Source of the DNA: Tricholoma matsutake
Lineage: Eukaryota > Basidiomycota > Agaricomycetes > Agaricales > Tricholomataceae
Assembly: GCA_026075535.2 (NCBI GenBank)
Contig: AP026541.1
Location: forward strand, 8,494,001-8,558,000
DNA length: 64,000 bases
Direction: 5' to 3'
In this document: positions 1 to 10,960 of the stretch, piece after piece
How positions within the stretch are numbered: the first letter of the stretch is position 1
Layout: the number at the start of each line of letters is the position of its first letter
Notes under the pieces: model-generated
What the model was told of the DNA's origin: nothing
What the model saw: the letters and a program-made list of their open reading frames with translations, nothing else
Database searches by the model: none
Position numbers and translations under genes: made by a program

Positions 1-600
1 GTAGCCAGGTTATGGGTTGAGGGACTTGCATTAGCAAGGGCAATGCTTCCAAATGAATTTTAGAACCAGTTTTAAGCATGTGCCATAAGATGTGCTGATG
101 CACCTCTTCAAGTGATGCCATCTATGCCACTGGTTATTGCCAACACTATTCTTAGCTTCTAAGTTATAGTGCACCATCCTTGGATTGTGATCCTCAGAGC
201 TCTCTTTTTAAATTTTCCTTTGCAAGTTGTGTTGTCTCTCATATGTAGCAATACCACACTAGTATACCTTAGATTTTTCCCTGTAATTTAGACATAGCAG
301 TCACACTCAGTAAAAAAGATATGTCAGGTTTGGTAATGTGATGGTCATGTGAAGTCTGGACAATGTTGTTTATTCATCAAGTAGCTTGACTCTGGTGGAC
401 TATACTTGACCGCTCACATTTGAAATTCAAAGCCACACAGCCTCTGGGCCCCACATGTGCACGTGTGGTTTATCTTGCATTCACAACTTAAGGTTGTTCA
501 AACTCTGCAGCCAATGTCACAAGTTGGTTTGACTTCAACCACTTTCCTCTTACCACCAGCAGCACACCAAACTACCAGGAGTATGTGCATTTGTCTTCTT
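1..600. other. No recognisable gene
   Basis: I see no coding frame of useful length, no RNA gene and no repeat structure that I can support. It lies immediately upstream of bromodomain pseudogene fragments, so the rest of that decayed gene may lie here or outside the window, but nothing readable remains. Confidence 0.4.
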
Positions 601-984
601 CTCTATTTTATAACTCACCACTAGCTTTTTTGATGGCTTCAAACTTATGATTTGGAACTGTTTCTTATTCAACCCTGCTGGAACCTCTGTCAATCAGGCT
701 GGGATTGAGCTACAGCGTGTCTTTGACAGAAGGTGGAAACAACTGCCACCACTTCATGAAGTGATGAGTGAGGAGGATGATGCCAGAGAAGAGGACAACA
801 GTGTGGATGACCACCAGTGTGAGCCACCTTGACTTTTCTAATTTGTTACCCAACTTGACCATGTGGAAGGATGCCTGGTTTGGCAACCTACACTAAGTTG
901 GACAGGAAGTGACAGGATCAAGTTATCTTTGTTGCGCGGAAGTGGGAACAAAGTTGGAAATTGAAAAATAATATGTATATGTAT

Positions 985-1375
985 GAAAAGGCCATGTGAG
1001 TAGACTCAGTGGAGGGGGCTGCATCAGGCATAGTGTGTGTTCTTAGTGCCTGCACTGTGCGGTTGCCTTTGTTAGCTGAGGTCCGCATCAGGCCAGTGCT
1101 TGGGTGTTTATATTTGGTATTGCCACCATTGTTGGGAGTGCAGGTGGTCATATTGGTGTCAGCCGCATGTGTGATGGTGACAGCCATGCATGTGGTTGTA
1201 GCTGTGTAGATGGTGTTGGCTGCATGTGTTTGCAGCCATGGTGTATTGTTTGGTGTCGGCCGCGGGTGTGGTGTCAGCGGGTGTTGGCCACAGGTGTTGT
1301 GGCAGTGGGTGTCGGCTGCAGATGTGGTGGCAGCAGCCATGTGCATATTGTCGTAAGTCTGGGGTCTGCAGACTT
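985..1375. repeat. Degenerate GT-rich minisatellite
   Basis: The stretch repeats variants of short words such as tgttggc, tgtcggc, gcagccatg and gtggtggcag, strongly biased to G and T on the plus strand. Open frames on both strands here (Val/Cys/Gly-rich one way, His/Thr-rich the other) follow from the repeat and are not taken as genes. It sits between two fragments of the bromodomain pseudogene, so it expanded or inserted inside that copy. Confidence 0.45.
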
Positions 1376-1534
1376 ACACTATGTGTGCTGGCAGCTCTCA
1401 CAGGTACCATCATGATGATGGAAAGCCAGATTGAGGTGGTGTGGGGGAACATTCAAGTTGCTGCATTGAAAAACACAAAACTGCCACAAGAGAAGTGGGA
1501 CTGGGCACCTGCTGCCTCATCCTCCAAAGTGATC

Positions 1535-2960
1535 ATCAAGTTGAGCAAACACTGGAATTTGAGGCAAATCACTGACAGCAGTGACATCATTGACACATGT
1601 TGTATTTTCCAAATATTATCCAAATCACCAACTCATGTATTTACCAGCTATTATCTCAAAGATACCACTTATATTCTTGGTATATCCATCAACAACTATT
1701 AGTGGGAGGACTTCACAAAAATTTGACACTTTGTATTTACCTGACCATAAGTTCAGAAAGCGCCCGATTATAAGCTCCGACTTCTTCATCCACAACCATG
1801 ACCATTGCGTTCATCCACAGCTGCCACCATCACCATCCATGGTGCCTAAGCCCATCATGTCAGTAGCCAACATTACTCCCCCAGCTCTTACTGATTTGAC
1901 CAATACAATGTCAGAATTCAATTGCTGACTCAGATGACATCCAGAGATCTGTTTGCCTCACATGCCCCAACCTGTGTTTTTCTGGTTTCCTTAGCAATAA
2001 AGCAGCTGAATTAGCTGTTGATGTCTGGAAGAGTGTGTCTAAGATGGTGGGAAAAGGGGGAAAGCAAGATGAAGGTTCGTTGACTCACTATATGTACTTC
2101 ATTTGCCCAGATTTACTGATGTACATTAGAGCTGCATGAATGGCTATGTCTCTCTGGAATCTTGCACTTGTCTGTTCTACTCACAGATATATTCAGGCTT
2201 GGATGTGGCCTGGCTGGTTTGTTGGAAGGAAATGTGGGTTTCCTGATTGTGGGGGGTTCAGTAAGTCCCTTCTAATGGTTCCCTTCTTTGCTTACTCGTG
2301 ATAGTTTTTACATCCAAGTTCCATGCTCCTATTCAATCAACGTCATGCTTGTGATCGTGCTCTTAGAATGTCTCAACTAGTGTCACCCCTGGTCCCATCT
2401 TTCCATGAGTATCCAAGGTATGTAAATGTTTGTGTGACTGCAGTGACTACTCCAAGCTGACCGATGATACTAGAAAGTTTGGGGTGCATGCAAGGCCTTC
2501 AGAAAGGTTAGGGATGCGGAAGGGTAAGTAGTCTGATGAGCACCAATTTCTGAGGTTGCTGATAGCTATATTTATTATTTCAGATTTGTGATATGGCACA
2601 CATTTCAATACATTGTGATTTGCTCATGATCGTTACAGTTATGTAGTATTGATGGTAGAATTTGGCTGGTCTTTGTCAGATGTGCACATCTGTACATACA
2701 GTAGTAGTCCACAATTGCATATAGTACTTTGTTGATGCAATGGAAACATGACTGCCAGCAGAGGGAATATAAGAAATTTGTGTAAATGGATGAAATATAT
2801 GTCCTGCTATTATTTTGTCATTATTAAGAGAATATCCTCTGAATATGTGTCTAATACAGCCTCTATTGACAAAATAGCTGCCAGCCATCATTTTTCTACC
2901 ATTTGGTAAATATTGCCTATGTTAGTGAAATATTCTTCACCAGTGATGTGTCTTGAAGTG
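1535..2960. other. No recognisable gene between pseudogene fragments
   Basis: About 1.4 kb between the linker-like and NET-like pieces of the BET pseudogene. Short open frames exist but none has a recognisable domain, splice logic or repeat structure. It may be inserted or very decayed sequence. Confidence 0.35.
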
Positions 2961-3289
2961 CAGTGAAAGCCATGGTGAAGAAAAATAATAAGAAACTCAT
3001 ATCCGATAATGATGTGTTGACATTTGAGCAGAAGAAGGATCTCAGTGAGTCCATTGGGAAGTTGGAACTTGGATGGTGTGGAGCTGGAAAAAGTCATTAA
3101 TATCATCCATGAGGGTGTACCCGGGATTTGAAGACATAAGTCTTTTCTTCTATTTCTACAACAACTGCAGAACCCAGCCCACCCACTGCACAACAAATTT
3201 CTCCACAGAGTACAGGTTGCAACCATGGACTATAGCCAATGGCTGGACTACCCACATGCAGAGCTCTGCAGTCTGCAGATCACAAACTA

Positions 3290-3631
3290 GTGTTGCCACA
3301 GCTCAGCCGTGTTTTTTGCTACTTTGGGAAATAAAATAGCTAAAATTCTGAAAATATTTGAGGACCTAGATCACATGATAAGCCGAGGGGTCCTCTGCCA
3401 ACTCTAAGCGATCTGACCACCAGTTCCCACATTATTTAAGCGGCTTGGATGGTGGCTTGCTAAGCTGCATTTTTAGCCACTTACATAATGTGGGAACCGG
3501 TGGTCGGATTGCTTAGAGTTGGCAGAGGACCCCTCAGCTTATCATGTGATCTAGATCCCCAAATATTTTCAGAATTTTAGCTATTTTATTTCCAAAAGTA
3601 GCAAAAAAATGCAGCTGAGCTGTGGCAACAC
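3290..3631. mobile_element. Foldback MITE, 342 bp, TA target duplication
   Basis: Two arms, 3290-3435 and 3485-3631, are inverted copies of each other with roughly ten mismatches over about 146 nt, separated by a 49-nt loop. The ends read GTGTTGCC...GGCAACAC and are flanked on both sides by TA (3288-3289 and 3632-3633). This is the target duplication of Tc1/mariner/pogo-type elements. There is no coding capacity. The long hairpin and TA flanks make a non-autonomous MITE the simplest reading. It lies directly against a minisatellite on its right side and the bromodomain pseudogene on its left. Confidence 0.75.
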
Positions 3632-3639
3632 TATCATAA

Positions 3640-4060
3640 ACCACCAACCACCAACCACAGTTCACAAGCCACAAACTGCAGTTCACAACCGGCAACTACC
3701 AACCACCAACTACAGTTTACAAACACAAACCACCAACCACCAACCACCAACTACAGTTCACAAACACAAAACACAAACCACAAACCACAAACCACAAACC
3801 ACAGTTCACAAGCCACAAACTGCAGTTCACAACCGGCAACTACCAACCACCAACTACAGTTTACAAACACAAACCACTAACCACCAACCACCAACTACAG
3901 TTCACAAACACAAAACACAAACCACCAGCTGCAGTCCACAACCACCAACCACCAACCACAGTTCACAATCACAAACCACAGACCACAGTTCACATACTAA
4001 GTTTGACAACAATCAGCAACAGTGGCACAAACCACAGACTGCAGTTCACATGTGGCATAC
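3640..4060. repeat. CA/AC-rich minisatellite with ~144-bp higher-order unit
   Basis: Short words (accaaccacc, acagttcacaa, acacaaacc) repeat throughout. A longer unit starting acagttcacaagcc recurs at 3657 and 3801, giving a higher-order period of 144 bp. The second unit then decays toward 4060. The 166-residue open frame across it is a by-product of the repeat and has no gene-like feature. It begins a few bases after the MITE boundary. Confidence 0.8.
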
Positions 4061-4341
4061 CAGGTCCATGTACTTGCGACCTGAGCTAGGGGGACACAGA
4101 GCACTCTAAGAGCATAGTTTACAGATGACAAACCACATGGAAACTACAGAACACATAACACAAATGATGCCAAATCAACAGTTTACATAACTCAAAGCAC
4201 ATTAAAGTTCAAAAAAAAGTCCCATAGCCACCACTAGTCGGTGCAAGGGTTGTATTCACAGGATTTTGCAGTATGGTGGTAGAAACCAAGTTCATCACTA
4301 ATGAATTCATTTTGCTTGGATCCACGGTGGCGAGCGAGCTT

Positions 4342-5096
4342 TTAATCTATACATAGTGATAGTGAACAATTACATGTTGTTAATATATGAATGGGTATAC
4401 TGACCTGGAAATTGCTCATCTCGACCTCCATATCGGCTGACTCAGGATGCGCATCAACTTTTGGTTTCTTTGCAGCATGTTTGGGTGGCTGCATGTGGGG
4501 CCACTTCTGGTTCAAAGCCACACCTGTATCTGAAAGTGTGTGTTCTTCTTGCTCTTGCTTCATCCTGACCTTTTGAGAGTGTTCTGACCAATTCTTGTAC
4601 CAAGATGGATAATTATCTGTAGCAATCTGATCAGCCTTCCAATCAAGGTCACATAACTTAAGCTCAGGAAATCTTTGATGCATTTCATGGCAATATGCTT
4701 GTGATAACTTGACATCAGCTTTCCCCCATGAAGGCAGTGGTCCTCCCTCCTTAGCCATATGCACCCAAATTAACCTCACGTATCGGTGCATTTCAGTCGC
4801 TCTGTGGCCATTGACAACAGTACCATCTTGTTCCTCCATGTAGTGCATTGTCACGTTGACACCCTGGGAGGCACAAGTTTTCCATGCCACGAACTATTGT
4901 CAAGTACCATAGCATCATCCTCTTCTGCTGAATGATTGAGCCAGTCCCATTTAGTCCAGAATTGCACATCAGGATAATCTTCATGTCTTGCAGGCTCATC
5001 CTGTTTGTCCTCCTGATCCTTTAATGTGCCACCTTGACAAAGTGCTTTCAGAAGACCATTGTATGCATCCCTTGAAGTCCTTTTCAGCTGCAGCAA
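4342..5096 (-). pseudogene. Repeat-associated hypothetical protein (recurrent in basidiomycete transposon regions)
   Basis: Two overlapping minus-strand frames, about 5096-4851 and 4890-4342, read as one protein. The first has an acidic segment followed by YPDVQFWTKWDW. The second has VNVTMHYMEEQDGTVVNGHRA, then WGKADVKLSQAYCHEMHQRFPELKLCDLDWKADQIATDNYPSWY, a conserved block of unknown role that I recognise as typical of multi-copy, transposon-linked proteins in Agaricomycetes, and ends in a Lys/Pro-rich tail (AAKKPKVDAHP). A frame change around 4870 joins the two parts, so it is either an intron boundary that I cannot place or a frameshift. No function can be assigned. Confidence 0.5.
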
Positions 5097-5835
5097 ACCA
5101 CAGTCAAAGGAAAAACAAACTGGAGCATTTCATGTTGTGCCTCCAGGATCATATATTTTTTTTTCCAATTTTGAATTCAATTGATACAAATCATCTCACT
5201 CTTGCTCAAGAATAGTTGAATCATCAGTGAGTGGAATGTGACATCGCAATGATGAGTTGGCATGTGAAGAACCAATGGACAGGCTGTGTCTGGATTCCTT
5301 TGAAGAACTTCTCTGTGGGCAGGTATAAGCTACCAAGGCCAGTCATAAGCAGCTCACTAATGGTAGACAAGTCCAGACAGTCTGTGCTCTGACAATGCAA
5401 CCATCTCAACTCTAGTGATGAACTGTTCTGTAAATATACATTAATTGAAAGTCATAGGTGGTGTTCAAAGTTATTCACTCACAGTGGACAATACACAGCC
5501 AAAGGACAACTGTATAGGACTTGCAGCTGGGCTTCCACAGTCAGAAATAGGTGGAGAAATTTGTCCATTGATATCTGCTGTACAAGAGAGCTTAAGAGAA
5601 CTGACAGAATGGCCACCAGAAACCTGGCCAGGATGCAAGTACATTCTTCACATGTTAAATATATTTTGAGGCAGACAGTCTATAGCAAAGTTGTCACCAT
5701 GTCCTTTGTTTGTTTATTTCCAAAGGCAGAACTTTGCAAATAATAATGCATTATGTCATGACGTAGTTGCACCACATAGATACAAAACTAAAAGTAATGA
5801 ATATAGGTAACAAAAAAGTCAAATAGCAGGTGTCA
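5097..5835. other. No recognisable gene
   Basis: Only short, unremarkable open frames on either strand. I see no domain, RNA or repeat. It separates the repeat-associated gene from a hAT MITE. Confidence 0.4.
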
Positions 5836-5843
5836 AAGATGTG

Positions 5844-6642
5844 TAGTGTTTGAAAATCTGGTCTGGTCTGGTTTTTTGGACCTCTGAGGGGGCAACCACA
5901 GACCGGACCAGTCCATACATTTCTTGAATTTGGGGCAACCAGCAACCGGACTGACTAGGACTGGTCCTGATCAGTTCGGTTGCCCACAAAAGACCAGTTG
6001 CAACTGGTTGCACCTACTTTTTTTAACTGGTCTGTAATTGTGTGACATTCACTCAAAGTCACAAATTGCTTGCAGGTTGAAGATGCTTGACCTGCGAGGG
6101 TAAAATGAATCTGCCTCTCATAGTGCCATAATTGTGTGACATGCACTCAAAGTCACAAATTGCTCACAGGTTGAAGGTGCTCAACTTGTGAGGGTGAAAT
6201 GAATCTGCCTCTCTCATAGTGCCATAATTGTGTGACATTCACTCAAAGTCACAAATTGCTTGCAGGTCAAAGGAACTCGACCTGCGAGGAATTTCCTGAA
6301 TGCAGTCCAATGAATTATGACTCGTGTAAGAGACGAAACTTGTAGCCCGGAAGGAGATGTACACCTTTTGTCTCTAGCAGAAAACGATCCGATGCCATCC
6401 TGTACTGTTACATGGAACAGAACACAGGTTGAACACTTTTGACTTGCATTCACATTAAGCATTTGGGATAGACTGATGGTCCGGTTCTAGACCAGTTTAA
6501 ACTGGTCTTTTGCAGTTCAACTGCTAATCTGCAATTGAGATGAACTGACAACTGGACCACTTTTGAACTGACATGGACCGGTTGCAGTCCAGTTCAGTTG
6601 CTGGTCTTTTTGCAGTCCTATGGACCAGACTTTCAAACCCTA
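5844..6642. mobile_element. hAT-type MITE, 799 bp, 8-bp TSD AAGATGTG
   Basis: The left end starts TAGTGTTTGAAAATCTGGTC. The right end, read on the minus strand, starts TAGGGTTTGAAAGTCTGGTC. The octamer AAGATGTG flanks both ends exactly (5836-5843 and 6643-6650). TAGGG-like termini and an 8-bp duplication are diagnostic of hAT elements. There is no transposase. The subterminal parts are rich in GGTC/GACC words in both orientations, including many copies of ctggtc and gaccag, as expected for transposase-binding subterminal repeats. An internal tandem repeat is annotated separately. Confidence 0.85.
6035..6290. repeat. Internal ~95-bp tandem repeat of the hAT MITE
   Basis: The phrase starting taattgtgtgaca recurs at 6035, 6129 and 6225, giving periods of 94 and 96 bp and about 2.7 copies. 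Each copy contains actcaaagtcacaaattg followed by a near-palindromic segment around gcaggt/cctgcgagg. The array lies wholly inside the MITE, so it is carried by the element. Confidence 0.8.
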
Positions 6643-6694
6643 AAGATGTGGTTCCTCCTCATTGCAGGCATGCCAAATATGTGGATGAAAACAT

Positions 6695-8591
6695 TTAATG
6701 ATCAAGCTTGATCAAGTGCATAGCCAGTACCAACATGTTGCTACCCACCCCGATCCTCGAGGATGAAGAAGAGACTGGTTGACGAGAGGCCTTCAAATGT
6801 CTTGCTTCCAGCGATGGGTTCCAGTTCTTGAAGTTGATAATATCAGTGTGTATCTTCCCCTTCTTGGTTTGCTGCAGAAGTCCAGTCTCCTCTTCTCTGG
6901 CTCGCTTGGCAGTCCATGTAGCAAGATAAGAATGCACCATGGTTTCATAAAAAATTTCACTGAAGCTTGCAGTGCCTACATCACCATTTTCAAGTGACAT
7001 AATATCATCTGCTCTGTCTTCACCTGGATCCACCTGGCTAGCAGCATCCCTCAATATATCAATCATCCCCTGTGCTGTGATTTCACATCCAGCAATTGGA
7101 TGTATAGGAAAGAAAGCCTTGAGTAGCTGCCTGACAGGGCTTAAAAGAGTTCCAAAAAGATGGGAAATTCTGGAGGATAGCTTGCTCAGCATCAACAACG
7201 TGACCAAGCTTGAGATATCCAAGATTCTGGATATCAGCATCCTTGTCGAACCACATGCATAAAGGTACATCCATGAAGTGGGGGTCTGCAACTCTATGCT
7301 CAATCCCAGGAGCTTCCATAGATGTACAGATCCATAAAATGACTTAAAGACCAGATTCCAGATCATGCCAAAGCCAGTGATAGAAAGGTGTCTTGTCTTG
7401 ATGAAGCATGAGATCGATAGCCATAAAAGGTGGTGTACCCTAAACAATGCAGTATAAGTGAATTGAGTTGAAACATGGAAGGTATCAATGAGATGAACTG
7501 TACCAAAACCATCCAAAACAGTTTGAGAGGATGTAGAGTCAAGTGCAGCATAATCAAAATCAATCAACGATCCAGTGTGCTTGCTGGCATCTGGATGAAT
7601 CAACATCAGATTGTTTGGGCTTATATCTTGGTGAAGCATCTTGTAGGGCTGGGATAGTTGGTTGAGCACTGATGTTTACAAGGTCAGATGGGGACATGAA
7701 AAATATCTGATTACTTACCCTCAATAACATCAATAATTGCACAGATAAATTCTACCTTTGAACCAAACATGGTAATCAGTGTTCCAATGGGTGTCATGAC
7801 AATGTGACGGTGAATGCATGTTCACACATTCCACCAACAAACTCATGATACCATCCAGTGGAGTCAATGACACCTCCAACCTCAACATCTTGCCCCTTGA
7901 CAATATTGGGAAAATGATTCTCAAGCTTTGAATCATTCTTTAGCTTCTCAAGGAATGTGATTTCTGACTGAACACATGAGTGTTGAATCCAGGAGTCCTT
8001 CAGAATGAAATATTGTTGGTGGTGAAAGACCAGCCATATTGTCATTCCACATCCAATCATGGACTGCAGCAAATATATGATGTGAACCACATCGTACCAG
8101 TTACCGTTTACACTTATAGACTTGACTGTGTGATCCTTGTTCAGTCTCATAGTTGAATCATGCCCAGTGTTGTGAAGAGGTCCAAACATGAGATAAGCAA
8201 GAATCTTCATAAGGATGAGTGTGTTCCCTTTGCCATGGAGAAGAGAGATGGGTGGCATTGAGATTTGGCCCTGGCGATCAGTGATAGTAAGGGCAAACAT
8301 GCCCTGCCAATCAAAGGAGAGTGCTGGAACAAACCGGCAATCATGTTGGCTGATGAACATAAGATAGCTTTTGTCATTGATCATACTATATATCCATTTA
8401 TGGAAAGGGAAAGATGCAGTGACTTCTGCAAAGGCATGGATTATGGTCCACAATACATGGCCTTCCAGGGTTTTGTCAATAAGTGTGATATCTGGTTTGC
8501 AATTTATGCTTGAACCATTGGGCTGTTTGTTGTGATTCCCAGCACACCATACCTGCTCATGGGCTACTCCACCTGCAAATATTCCTATCAT
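6695..8591 (-). pseudogene. FunK1-type fungal protein kinase, degraded
   Basis: Minus-strand frames spell a FunK1 kinase, a protein kinase-like family expanded in multicellular basidiomycetes. The N-terminal module (8591-7870) contains KPDITLIDKTLEGH, FHKWIYSMINDKSY and a long region ending FPNIVKGQDV. Then come VMTPIGTLITMFGSKVEF, the catalytic loop MLHQDISPNNLML (HxDxxxxN) and the metal-binding IDFDYA. After a probable short intron near 7440 follow TPPFMAIDL and HDLES...VILWICTS, typical of the C lobe. Problems are a frame change near 7810, an in-frame TAA at about 7354-7356 between HDLES and VILWIC, and another frame change near 7110. The tail (EETGLLQQTKKGK...) is in a third frame. The start is uncertain because coding-like sequence continues slightly upstream. 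I infer a broken copy; a sequencing artefact or unusual splicing is less likely. Confidence 0.7.
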
Positions 8592-9097
8592 TGAGCCCAG
8601 TGTATTTAGCCAGTCAGTGTTGTAGAGTCTACAGTCCTACTCGTAGACTCAATGGCATGATGTGTTACATGTCCAATCCATGATCAGCATGTGGCTGTGC
8701 CCATCACCGGCTTTAACTTAGGTACACACGTCGTATGTGTGTTTGTTGATTTCTTTTGTTCTTCTTACCTGTTTACCTTACTGATACCTTGCTCAAATAA
8801 CTTTTCTACTGAGTCCTCTAGATTCTGACAGAATCCTTTTCCCCATTGACTTCCTCTCGAAATCCTCCCAATGCAAGATTGGAGTAACCAGCCAAAGAAG
8901 ACATCGTGGGACGGACCAGTTTCTCATCTTGGGTTTTGAATGCTTTCTAGAAACTGCTCCACTTTGACATGTTATGCTCTAATCTTTTCATTTGCTACTG
9001 CCTTCTCTACCATTTGGGTGCCTCTGCAGGATTTGAGTCTTTGGGACATAGGGTTGAGGGCCATGACTTGGAGGGTGCCACACTTGAAGGGGGCAAG
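8592..9097. other. No recognisable gene
   Basis: Flank between the FunK1 remnant and a probable solo LTR. The last ~80 bases (a purine-rich run ending gaagggggcaag just before 9098) look like a polypurine tract of a lost LTR element. Otherwise nothing is readable. Confidence 0.35.
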
Positions 9098-9540
9098 TGA
9101 TGCAAGTCAATAGTGCCCACGAGTCTGCATGCAACTCCCCGAGCAATTGCCCAATGGCTCATTTCCTGTATACATCAGTACGCCATCTTTTTCACATAAT
9201 TCCCTCAGGCTCTAAGCTTTTTATATGCTTCTTTGCGGTAACTTGATCTCGAATAGTCTAAATTGATGTAGTATGGTCCGGCCAATGCGAGAGTATGCAT
9301 GCAATCGAGTTTTTCTTGCTAGTTTTGTATTTAGGTGTCCTCCCACCTTTTGAATGGAGCATCCGACTTTTTGACAAAAATCTCTCCCCGAAAGCCTAAG
9401 TTTTATCTCCTACAAGAGGAGAATAAGTTTTCTACACAAAAAGGTGTAGTACTAAAGTTTTAAGTCTCTTGAGCTGATTTTCTGTCCTGTAGACCTTCTC
9501 TGTCCTGGGTCTTCTTGAAGACTAACCCTTATTACATACA
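9098..9540 (+). mobile_element. Probable solo or truncated LTR
   Basis: The stretch begins TGATGCAAGTC right after a polypurine run (gaagggggcaag) and can be read to end in CATACA at 9540. The flanking pentamers are gcaag on the left and acaag on the right, which match at four of five positions. Size (443 bp), TG...CA ends, lack of coding potential and the polypurine tract suggest an LTR. No partner copy exists in this window, so the borders are tentative. Confidence 0.35.
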
Positions 9541-9599
9541 ACAAGCCTCGAAGATCCATTTACAACCACTTTCCCTCAAGCCTTGACCCACACAGCCTT

Positions 9600-10960
9600 T
9601 CAATGCCCACGCGTAAACATGTTTATTCCCGTTAACTGTGTTTCAACCTCCCATGGCCATCCTTCCCTGAGGTTCCACCTCAAACCCCGTTTCCATCCAT
9701 TATCCCTTCCTTTTACAGACCCTCCATTCTCTTTCCTTTGGAGTTCAATGACCTCAATGGAACCCTGTGTATACTATGATTTCCCTACTGCATCGGCCAT
9801 GGCAATCTCCATGAATAATTTAGGGGCTGGGAACTGATCGTGAACATTGTCCCAGGCCTTGTTTGCCATAAGGATCCCGAATATTTTTTTATTCAAAGGA
9901 ATTGGTGAGGTTTTGGAGGGCCAAAGGAGGTCAAGAAAAAAATGTGGGGGAGTAATGAAGACATTGCCCTTCAAGTCTTTATTCAAGCATGATGTGAGTT
10001 GAGGTGCAGATATATATGACTGGTCACCTGGCAGATGCTTTGGTAGAGGACAGGGGTAGATGCAACTCCTAGGGAAGAATGCGGATGGGATTCTGAAGGG
10101 GGTGGTCCACGTCCACTAGAAGTGTCAGTGCTGTTTGGATAAGGTGCAGGCACACTCAACACTTTGGCCCCTAAGGAAGGATCCTCAGGAAACAACTGGG
10201 TGTTACTGAGTATATGGGATTCTGGAAAAGGGGGTAGGCCCCATGCGTGATGAGCGTAAGCACTGCCTCAATAAATGACATACATACTCAAGGCTGTAGC
10301 AGGTTGATGATGGTAGAGACTGAATGTTTTGGCCTCTGTATTTTGTTGAAAGGCACCATACATCCCTGTATGTCCCTCAGGTTAGACATAGATGCCATAC
10401 AAACCCAATGATCATTGTGGATGGGCAAAATTAGGAAATTGTGGTGGGACAGTAGGTAATTGGGGATTGTGATACAGATATTGTTGGGGTGGACCATAGC
10501 TGGGCAAAACATTGTAGTTTTGCACATAGGCATGAGGTGCAGGATAATGAGGTGCAGGATATGCAATATGCCTGAGATGCAGGATATGTGAAAGGTACAG
10601 GATGAGTTTGAGGAATGGGATAACTATAGTGTTTGTCTTCCGAGGGCGCATTTGTGACATTGGCATAATGGCGATTGGTGGGAGGTTGTTTCACTGGGGC
10701 ATATTGCTGCATCCCAGGCCTAGATAAGACCAGCTTTGGGGCAGGGGGTGGGCAATCAAGTGGCAGTGGATGACCATGAAAATATCCTGGTGCTGCTGAG
10801 TGTCCTCATGGTATTTCTGATTCCATTGGATGTATCAATTTTGTAGTGCTGGTGGAATGATGGTAGGATGACTGGGTATAGTTTTTGCTGAAGCGGCTGT
10901 CATGAAGCAGGACACTCATTGGGAAATATGCAGGAAGATCAATAAGAGAATGACAAGGGG
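9600..10960 (-). other. Coding-like minus-strand remnant with Pro/Tyr-rich tract
   Basis: Reading leftward, a Gln/Pro/Tyr/His-rich low-complexity protein is open in shifting frames between about 10712 and 10290 (QQYAPVKQPPTNRHYA, then YPAPHYPAPHAYVQNYN). A second coding-like piece covers 9986-9600 (NKDLKGNVFITPPHFFLDLLWP and LRWNLREGWPWEVETQ). Frames change several times and one TAG interrupts the second part. I recognise no domain. It may be gag-like sequence of an unknown element or a decayed host gene, and it borders the 3' end of the minus-strand gypsy element. Confidence 0.3.

Larger units (their letters stand above)
621..3200 (+). pseudogene. Decayed BET bromodomain protein (Bdf1/BRD-like) remnant
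   Basis: Three separated plus-strand pieces read like parts of one BET protein in the right order. At about 621-832 there is the C-terminal half of a bromodomain (key text LMIWNCFLFNPAGT, QAGIELQRVFDRRW) followed by an acidic SEEDDAREEDN stretch, as after the second bromodomain of fungal Bdf1. At 1405-1470 a weaker piece (ESQIEVVWGNIQVAALKN) resembles the coiled linker. At 2990-3110 the start of the extra-terminal (NET) domain is readable (LTFEQKKDLSESIGKLE, then LEKVINIIHEGVP in the next frame). BET proteins bind acetylated histones. The first bromodomain is absent, the pieces are 0.6-1.5 kb apart, frames shift inside the NET piece, and GT-rich repeat sequence lies between. I infer an old, non-functional gene copy. 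The bromodomain and NET matches are convincing; the linker match is tentative. Confidence 0.6.

Noticed and set aside
918..1452. Several His/Thr-rich and Val/Cys-rich open frames on both strands
   Set aside because: They overlap each other and follow from the GT-rich minisatellite; no domain or splice signal.
3073..3339. Open frame within the bromodomain NET fragment
   Set aside because: Only the first part matches a NET domain in a neighbouring frame; the rest is random.
3609..4109. 166-residue open frame rich in His/Thr/Gln
   Set aside because: Produced by the CA-rich minisatellite with a period divisible by three; not gene-like.
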